A DNA stretch of 64,000 bases, from contig NC_092656.1 in the NCBI RefSeq assembly GCF_032118995.1, positions 21,100,965-21,164,964 on the forward strand, in the 5' to 3' direction. Below the pieces are notes generated by a model. That model ran no database searches. It worked only from the letters and a program-made list of their open reading frames with translations, and was not told where the DNA came from. Below are positions 23,631 to 34,000 of the stretch, piece after piece (position 1 is the first letter of the stretch; the number at the start of each line of letters is the position of its first letter). The translations under genes were made by a program, and so were the position numbers. This stretch comes from Asterias amurensis (lineage: Eukaryota; Echinodermata; Asteroidea; Forcipulatida; Asteriidae).

Positions 23631-25016
23631 TCACTGAACTGCTTAGGCCTGCAATGAAAACTGCCAATTAAAACCTTTAAAGGGATTGTTTGTAATTAAA
23701 ACAGTGGCAACAGCTTGCCTGTACATCAACACCAGTTGTCTAGTTTTTGTGTGTAAATATTTAGATAAAAGTAACGCCTAAAAGCACAGTTATGATTGTG
23801 TTTTCATCAGGGCGAATCTTTGCTATACAAAGCGTGTGTGTGGGGGCGGGGGGGGGGGGCAGGTGGGGTGGGTCCGATAGGGTGGGTCCGGATCTTCAGA
23901 CTCTTCCTCACCCCACCCCTCCGCATCCCAGTACGAGGGTTTTTCAATTTCAAAGCGGAATTTATCCCATTTTCCAATCGCGGCCCGCGGCCGCCGGAAT
24001 CATGAGATTGACAACAATCCCAGTTGCGCGGTGTATGACCATATGATGGATGAATAATTATGTATACCTGATCCATGGTCAAACCAACTCTCTCTTAATA
24101 TGACATGCATATGCATACTTTTTAAAGCGTGTACCTTAATAAAGTTATCGCGAGCAATTGTTTTTTTACATAAGCTTCGCAAGCCCTTTTAGGTCAAAAT
24201 TATTCAGTGAATTAATTTGGGGTATAAACAAAAAAATGCCCGCCGATGTCACTATTCGCGCAAGGTTTATCGACCATTACTTGGAAGTGGGAAATATTAA
24301 ACAAACGGAACTATTGTGGAACCAAATATGTTAGAAGAAATTACATTAACATTGACATTTTTTGAGTGAATGGTATTTCAAAGAGTGTGACCCGCTCTAA
24401 CGAAAAAATAGGTTAACTTTTACTTTTAATGGCCAGGAACCATGAAATTTTTAAAAAATGTTTCTTATAAAACACATAAGAATTGGTCACGTGATATTGT
24501 CGGGAATCCCGACAATGACTAATTTTGAGCACTTTATTTTACTGCTTCTAATAATTGGCGGACTTTTTCGAGCAATGGCTCAAATGAAAGCTTGTAACTT
24601 TCTCAACCCCCATCAAAATACCCATTGAACATTAAATTTTTGGGTCCAAATCGGCCAAAAGTCTGACATAGCATCTTTAATGTGTTGTGGGTGTTCAATG
24701 TTTACTATGGGGCGCATGCACGATTGCATCATCCCTCGGAATTACCCTTGCTCGTATGTCATCATCAACTTAGTGATCAAAAGTGATCAAAGCGCAACGA
24801 ACTTTGAATTGTATGATCAGAAAGCGCATACTCATACACCATTGCCACTGTGAAGACTGAAGAGGTCCGGAGACAGAGAAAGGAGCACTTCTTTCTCCTT
24901 TTGATGTTCAAAAAGGAGGCCTTAATTTGCATCAGACCGAATACTTTCTGATTTATTATGCTCTGCTTTTTGGTCTACTGAGGGCGCTTCACACCATACC
25001 ATTACCATTATCCAGC
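23631..25016. promoter_or_regulatory. divergent intergenic region between the glycosyltransferase and TARS
   Basis: About 1.4 kb separates the two start codons, which face away from each other, so promoters of both genes should lie here or in 5' UTR introns. Visible structure: a G-run near 23840 with complementary ccccacccct near 23910, a 21-base hairpin attgtcgggaatcccgacaa(t) at 24499-24519, and cgccctctcg/gggcgctt text near the TARS start. No TATA box convinces. Fragments near 24240-24680 look repetitive. Confidence 0.4.
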
Positions 25017-28000
25017 ATGGCGGACGACGTGGCTAAAGGAGTGTCCAACCTGACGATGGAAGACGGCAAAAAGGCATGCTAAAGATTCTTTTTAATTATA
25101 GATCAAGTAATTTAGACCCAATACACATTCCTCTATGTTGTTAGCCAGAGCTTTTGGAAGGATTTCAGGACGCCCTCTCGTTTCTAGATGCAAAAGAATC
25201 ATGTCCTCGGTAAATTAATTAGCACTTCATTTCAACAACAATTCTGCATTCAGTATTCACTGTGTGTAGTTTACCAGGCAGCAGTGGCGCAGTGTGTTCA
25301 CACTCAGTGCCATTGCCAGCCACCTGGCATACATTGTAAATTCATGAATTACGTGGAGCCATTGCTCGATGGAACTTGTTAAAGGAACACGTTGCCTTGG
25401 ATCGGTCGAGTTGGTCTTTGAAAAGCGTTTGTAACCGTTTTTTATAAAATGCATATGGGTAGAAAGATGTTGTAAAAGTAGAATACAAAGATCCACACAA
25501 ACATGACTCGAAATTGCGTGGTTTTCCATTTACCTCGTCGACTACCACGTCGGCCATTTATGGGGGTCAAAATTTTGACTCCCATAAATGGCCGACCGTG
25601 TTAGTTCGCACAGTAGAAGGAAAACCACGCAATTTCGAAGCAAACTTGTGTGGATCATGCATTGTATTCTACTTTTAAAACATCTTTCCAATCATATGCA
25701 TTATATAAAAAACGGTTACAAACGCTTTTGTTTTGACCAACTCGTCCGACCCAAGGCAACGTGTTCCTTAAATGATTAACGTAATGCTAGTTAGATTATG
25801 ATTTAAGAATTGTGAATCATGTTCATGATTTATTGTTACTGAATACAGTGTTTACTGTTACTCATTACAGTACTGTTTGTTGATTGAATGTTAGTTTAGA
25901 TTAGAATTAGAACAGATTCCATTCATCAGTAATTTTTCAGTTCATGATGAATGAATGTGATTGTGTACAGTACCAGTAGTTGTAAAGTTGGAAAATCCAG
26001 CGTGAACATGGTACCAGAAAATTCATTCTTTTTCTCCACTATCGTCTGAATATGGAGGTAGACATGTAATACAATCGGTTGATAAGGTTTATCGCAAATA
26101 GCAAAATATCAAGAGAGGGCGCTGTTGAACCCTAACAAAGGTATAGGCGTTGCGTGCGTGAGTCGTAGAAACTGCATAGAAACCGCCCCATATTCCTTCC
26201 CACAATGCATTGCGTTTTTGAATCGCGATAAACCTTATTATTGATAGCCGAGGAATCCTTTACAGATCTGGTAAAAAAAACATCTGAAGTGAAACGCAAT
26301 TTAGGTCATGAACTTGAGGGTTGCAGGTTCAAATCCCAACCAAATGGATTTTCCTGCAGAGTTTTTTTTTTTTTTACAGAACTCGGGAAATTACTGAGTT
26401 TTAAAATACACGATAAGTATAAAAACAAACTATTTATAACCCCCTGATGCAAAACTGTAACTGTCATGTATATTAAATATACTTCAATAATGTTTTCAGG
26501 AGGCGAAAACTTCAGGAAAAGGAGATAAGAAGAAGAAGGAGAAGAAGAGTAAAGCTGTTCCTGATGCTGCAGCAGGGAGTTACCCAGTGGAGGTAGGTGA
26601 CCTGAGCTACATGTCACAAAGCACTAAGATTTATCTTAAGATGAGTTGTCAATGAATGTGGTGTGTTGTGACCGAGCGGTCATGGGAGCGGAACACAAGG
26701 CCTCTCTGCCGCAACTGGTGTTGTCCTTTGTGCCCCTTCAAACTTTTCCAATTTCGAAGTTCACTTTGCAAAGCGAAAACGGCCTTGTCCTCTCAAAGAT
26801 GAAATCCAGGCCGGGAAGTTGACAAACTTCTTAGCTCGGCATGGCATCGCCTCAAGAACTTGTTTGTCCGGTTCCAACATTTCTGGGAGCAAATATTGGC
26901 TCTCCCCCCTTAAACCATGTTGTATTTGTATTAATAGGCTACCATGCACATTGTGACCATTGAATCAAACATAATATTGTTGTTGCCATTGTCATTTATT
27001 CTTTACTTGTATATTTTTTTTTTTTGAAAAATAAGGGGGTACTGTGTGACCTTTCATATTTGGAATGCTTTGGAATGCCCCTTAGTTATATGATTTTTTA
27101 TCTTTTGATTAGTTGGATCCATGGCCAGCGTACATCCAGGAGAGATTAGATCTGTTTGACAAACTCAAAGCTGAGGCTGACATTGAGCTGGCAGGTGAGT
27201 CTACTTATGGTAGGGGGGGGGGGGGGGGTGTTCTGGCTGGCGGGGTCTCTAATACAGTAGACTCAAGCTCTGTAACTTACAGAATGTGGGTTTGAATCCT
27301 GGCCCGATCAGTCACAACACGGTGAGCAAGTCATAATTGCTTCTCTCCACCCAAGAATGAAATATTGAGAGAGGCCAACTCAACTCATCTAGGGCACTGG
27401 ACTCAAGTTCTGTAATTTACAGAATGTGGGTTCGAATCCTGGCCTGGTTAGTCTCGACACTGTGTAAGGCACTTTGTCATAATTGCTTCTCTCCGTCCAG
27501 GAGTACAAATGGGTACCAACAGGCCACTAGGGCACTGGTATCAAGTTCTGTAATATACAGAATGGGGGTTCAAGTCGTGGTCTGGTCTGTCATGACACAT
27601 GGGCAAGGCACAATGATCTTGGCAAGGCGAGAGCCTGGAGAAACCTGCAATGGACTGGCATCCTGTCCAGGAGGAATAGAAATATCCGCAGTTGTTGCCA
27701 ATGAACCAAATATAAACACTGGCTTGATTAGCCATGTATGTGGACAGATTTTACTTTATCTTTTGTTTTACAATCTTGTCGTAGGGAAGCGGAAAAAATA
27801 TAAAATTACAACCATGATCTACCTGTGATTTTATTCAGCTACTGTTTCTTATTTTGCATTTCAGCTAAGGAGCGAACTCCAATCAAAGTGACCCTACCCG
27901 ATGGGAAGGAAGTCGATGGCAAGGCGTGGGAGACCACTCCTTATATTATCGCTGCTGGCATCAGGTAAAACAATTATCTTGTTAAGCCCTATTTTGCAAA

Positions 28001-31000
28001 TGTTTACAAGCAGATCTTGTTCTTACTTACCTATCATCCGTTTTTAAATTCTGTTCCTAACAGTCAGGGATTGGCAGACAACTCGGTCGTATCCAAGGTG
28101 AATGGCGTCCTTTGGGATTTAGACCGCCCTCTAGAGGAGGACAGCAAAGTGGAGTTGTTGAAGTTCACTGATGACGAAGGGAAACAGGTGTTCTGGCACT
28201 CCAGCGCCCATATGCTGGGAGAGGCCATGGAGCGCCATTATGGAGGATGCCTGTGCTATGGTCCACCCATCGAAAGTGGATTCTATTACGATATGTCTTT
28301 AGAGGGAAGGTAAGATAATTTTAGTAATAATAATAATATGCTGTTCTTATAAAGAGCTTTCACCACCGAAGGCCCCTTTGACCTATGGCTTTATGTCTCG
28401 TCCAAAGGAAGGAGCACACTTAAGATGTTTTTTTTTCTCCTTTCTTCATTTGCAGACAAGTATCAAGTAATGATTTCAAGTCAGTTCAGGAGGTGGTGAA
28501 GAAGATCCAGAAAGAGAAACAACCGTTCGTCAGACTCGAGATGAAGAAAGAAGATCTACTCAAGATGTTTGACGTAAGTGTCCGAACAAAATGTCTCTCA
28601 ACGATTCGTTGGTTCCTGGCCTTTTTTAGAGTTTAAAGATGCTTTCCAATTTAACCAGGCAACTTTTTAACACTAACATTTTTATATCTTGCCCTTAATC
28701 CAATTGTCTATTAATGACAATTAAATTCTTCTTTTCTGTTTTAGTACAATCTTTTCAAGAAACGCATCCTGAATGAAAAAGTTACCACTGCAACTACCAC
28801 TGTTTACAGGTAATGAATACATTTCTCAGTTTCTTGCAGGCATGATATTATTTAGACCTAAGTCTAATTTCTGATTTTTGGGGCCCTTGGAAAGATCAAA
28901 CAAATTTGTGATGGGCTTAGGGGAACATCCAGTGTAGCCTTCACCATGTGTACATGTTGGTTAGTGTACTGGAAATTGAAAACTAGGGTTTACTTGCCCA
29001 TAACATAATTGTTTACTAGACAATGTGTTACTGACTGTATCTCTTGAGTTATTTCTTGATTCTTTTTTTACAGATGTGGTCCATTGATTGATCTCTGTCG
29101 AGGTCCTCATGTACGGCACACTGGCAAAGTGAAGGCCATGGATGTCGTCAAGGTTTGTTTCATTGTTTGTTTGTTTGTTTGTTTGTTTGTTTGTTTGTTT
29201 AGTAGCTTCCCATCAAGGGATTTCAGCAGACACAATGGGATGTAAACGCTCTGTATAGGAATTGCCCAAGTAAAGAAATTGTGATTCAGTAACTAACTTT
29301 TTTTACTTAAATTTGACATTCTTTGTTGGTGATATAAAGTTTGTTAAATTATGCTAGGGGGCACTACATGGATTGGGTTGTCAGTGGTCCCTACCTGACT
29401 GCGTGGGCATTCCCTGGAATAATTCTCTTGGGTTTTCCTTACACATCTAAAACTGAAACTTCAACCTTTTGTTACTCTCCATGGGATTATTGGCTAGTGC
29501 AGCAATTAAGTTTGCAATTAAGTTTGCATCCGTGACCTCATCCAGCCTTATGTACCAGCACGTGATCATCTACGTTCAGCTGCTGACAAGTTTCGTCTTG
29601 TGGTACATGCTGGAAATAGTTCATGGGGATCCCGTTCTTTCCAGGTAGCTGCAGGGAAGGTGTGGAACGGTTTACCACATTCCATCAGAGCCATCCAGAC
29701 AATAAACACTTTCAAATCAACTCTGAAGACCCATCTTTTTCAAAGACATTTCAGTAACATTCACTAGACATTGGAATTTGTTCTTGTCTTTTGCACTGCT
29801 GGAGAACAACCAAGGGGGAATATTTTTATTGACGCAAGCGCCATGAGCACTTTTTGGTGGATACCGGCGCTATAGAAGGCGTCATTATTATTTGATTCAT
29901 AACTAGAATCAACAACGGAAATAAAATGAAATCATTTCTTTATGGGGTTCTTGGCTAGTACAGTGATTAAGTTTTCTATACAAGAATTATTAAACAAAAC
30001 CAAATCTTCGCTGCGTGTTGTTATTTCCTAGAACACTGATTAAGTTTGTTTTTCGTCACAACTAGAATAATTAAATGACATGAAATGAAATGAATGTTTT
30101 GACTTGACATAACTTTTCTCATGTAGAATTCTGTCACATACTGGTGCGAGGATAAACTTACACCTTTGGTTTCTCTCCATGGGGTTCTTGGCTAGTTCAG
30201 TGATTAAGTTTGTTTTGCTTCAGAAAAACAAAATGAATTGACTTGACTTGTCTCTTGTAGAATTCTTCCACATACTGGGGCGGTGACGCTACGGCAGAGT
30301 CTCTCCAGCGTATCTATGGGATCTCGTTCCCCGACACCAAGCAACTGAAAGAATGGCAACACTTCCAGGCTGAGGCTGCCAAGAGAGACCATCGCAAACT
30401 GGGAAGGGTAAGCAATAGGGGCATAGTTCAGGATTTTGGGTTCGGGTGGAGACACAACGTCTGTGATTTTGTTGTGTCAATGCAAAAATGTTGCATTTCC
30501 TAAAAAAGCATTTACGCTACTACTGAATTTTGACTTTTTTTTTTATGAACGTAGCTCAAAGGCAATGTATACCGTTGTTTTTTTTAACCGTTCAATTGTT
30601 TATATCCTCAATAATACAATTAAGCTAACATGTGAAAATATCTATTCAAAACGTTATAGCATTTTTTAAATATCGTCGTCTAAAATCCAGAGCAAATATG
30701 TCCATGCAGGAAGAACATCTCCTAAAGGAATACACTTTCATCTGAGACTTGGTACTGAAGCTTGTAAGAATTCAAATTTAGAATTTTTGGACATCACCAC
30801 ATTTCTTGGAGTGAAATGTTTCTCAAAATGCTTTATTCTATCGAACATATACCTTCCTTCCACCCTACAGTCTTGACTTGTTTTAAGAGTTCCTACTTTC
30901 AACTCACTTGAATTCATCTTCTTCTTGTAGCCTCTTACCAAGAGTGGCTTTGAGCCTTCTACAGGGGGAAATGTATTTGGGAAAAAAAAACATTGACATT

Positions 31001-34000
31001 TATGTTTTTCTTTTACAGGATCATGAGTTGTATTTCTTCCATGAGCTGAGTCCAGGCAGTTGTTTCTTTCAACCCAAAGGGGCTCATATCTACAATACGC
31101 TTATCGACTACATCAAGGTTGGTTTAGGACTATAATTCGGTAGTTACTCCCAGTCTTTTTTCTTCAATAAATCACTCGCTTGAATGTTCAACGAATAAAC
31201 AAAGTTCTAGGTAGGTCAGCAAGCTTTTAGTGTAGCTGGGCGAATGAGTTGGAACAATCTTCCCATCTGTCATTAGGGAATCTGTTGCTCTATCTGCATT
31301 TCGTAAAGTTCTAAAGACCCTTTTTAACTGTGCTGTGGTCTTGATTGAGCGCCTTAATCAATTTTAAATGTTATGTTAGGTTATACAGCCAGCTTGTGTT
31401 GACTGCGCGGGCACCACTTGTGAAATACCTTCTGAATGTTCTTGTTGCAGAAAATAATTTGTGTGATTTGTTATTCTTTCCAGACTGAGTACAGGAAGCG
31501 AGGGTTTCAGGAAGTGATGACTCCAAACATATACAACAGTAAACTATGGGAGACATCAGGCCATTGGCAACACTACTCTGTAAGTGCCTTATCGAGTCAT
31601 GGTTCTGACTCATACAATGTTGCTTTGCTGAGATGTAAAACAAAGAAGCAGTCCAACAGCTTCATTCCATGTACTGCATCTCTTTGTTTCCCTCCATCCT
31701 ACAATTTATAGGAATATCAATTTGTACCTTCAGACTCCCTGAGTTAGTTTTGTTTAAAGCCATTGGACCCTTTTGTTAAACAGTATTGTCCAAGGCCCAC
31801 ACTTCGTGTACCACAACTTGTATATAAAATGACAAACCTGTGAAAATTTAGGCTCAATCGGTCATCGGAGTCGGGAGAAAATAATGGGAAACCCATCCTT
31901 GTATCCGCGCGTTTCGCCGTGTCATGACATGTGTTTAAAATAAATCTGCAATTCTCGCTATCGAGAATTGATATTGTTTTACTGTTTTCTCAAAAAGTAA
32001 AGCATTTCATGGAATAATATTTCAAGAGAAGTCTTTCACCACTACCTTCTGTAAACCCTGTAAGTTATTTGTGAATCTGTGAACTTTTTTTTTCTGTACC
32101 GAAAGGGTCCAATGGCTTTAAAAGAGTGACTTTGGGCTGATAAGGGGGGAACTTGCACAAAAAAGGAAAAATAATTTAACATTTTAAGTAGTCTCTGTTG
32201 CATTCAAGGGCTCACATTAATTTATCTCCTACTGTAAGCAGTCCATACTTAAACATAAATTACAAAAGTGTGTGTATTTTATGTTGCTACGTGTATCTCC
32301 ATTAAAATGAAATGTCACAAATTCTGTTTTTGTTTTAGGATAATCTCTTCTCCTTCAAAGTTGAGAAGGAAACGTACGCTTTGAAGCCAATGAACTGCCC
32401 TGGCCACTGGTGAAGAAATTATTTATTTAATTAATTTTCAAGTAATAACCCCATGGACAAAGATTTTGACTATTAGGGAGACCGCCAACTTAGAGCTGGA
32501 TAGCTTAGTTGGTGTGATAGTATTTTAGTCCCACTCCAGTCAATTTTTCTTTATTCCAAGCTACACATTAAACACAGTCAGTTTCCCTTGCACAAACAAA
32601 TCTGACTTTCTCCTCCTTTTTAAATGTGTACAACACTCATCTCAAATTTCCAGGGTTGGAAGATGCTCGGTGGATTCTATTCCAATGTCCTTTTGGTTAC
32701 ATTTCATGCAAAATTATTCCCTCAAACTTGTTGACACATTTTTTCGCCAATGTGCGTTGTCGACCACTTGTATCTAACTGCTGTAGGATATGGTTGAATT
32801 CATTGATGTTTTTTTCGCGGAGTAGTTTGCAGACCAAGATCTGGAGGCATCTTTAAATATCTAATATATTTCCCGTTTACTCCTAGCCTTATGTTTGACC
32901 ACCGCCCTCGGTCCTGGCGTGAACTGCCGCTCCGTATGGCAGACTTTGGCGTGTTGCATCGCAACGAGTTGTCTGGCGCCCTCACTGGCCTGACCAGAGT
33001 CAGACGCTTTCAGCAGGACGATGCCCATATATTCTGCACCCCGGATATGGTAAATACCAATAAAACATCTTGTGCCTGAAAGAAGTTTATCACATTTCTC
33101 TTGGCTTTTTGGTAGAATGAGTCAGATTCTCTCTTCATGGTTATCTTTGGTAAGAGTTTAAAGGACAAAACCTATTATATTCCGTGCACAGATATCGTTG
33201 TCATTTGATTGGTGGAACAGACGTCACTTGTCATCCCATAAAGGGAAAGCGCCAATAAAGATTTACTAAGTCTCGTCACAAATACCTGGAAACTATACTT
33301 CCTCTATAATACTTCACAGTTTCATACCTATTAGAAGTGTTTTGTTTTGGGGTTGTTTTTTCCTTCAGATTGCAGGGGTTTAGTTTTGTGTTTATATAAA
33401 TGATCACCATTTTGGGTTTATGATTTGTCAGTAAAATTGTTCTTCAATCATACCCAATGTTTAATTTTCTTAATGCTTTTCATTTTGCTGTTAAGCGCTT
33501 TGAGGAATATTGTTTTCATATTGTTCTATATAAATATTGTTATTATTTTTTATTATTATTATTATTATTATTATAGATTCAGCAGGAGATCAGAGGTTGT
33601 CTGGATTTCTTTAAGACTGTGTACGACACGTTCGGCTTCACCTACAAACTCGCTCTGTCCACTCGTCCTAAGGATTTCCTTGGGGACGTTGAGGTCTGGA
33701 ACAGTGCTGAGAAGGTAATGCTCACAGGGATGCGATTTTTTTGAAACTTTGATCCGATATCAGACTTTTTATGTCGGCCTCGTGAAAGAAAATCAGATGT
33801 TATTTTTGTACAAATTTATAGAAATCCTGCTTTTTGGTCTACTTTTCTAGTGGTGTGGACACTGTGTGAACTTGCGAGTGTCGGGTTTTAACCATTTTAT
33901 TCGTGTAATTTCTTTTTCAAACATTGCAGCAATTAGCAGAAACTCTGGATGAGTTCTCAAGTGATTGGAAGTTGAATCCGGAGGATGGTGCTTTCTACGG

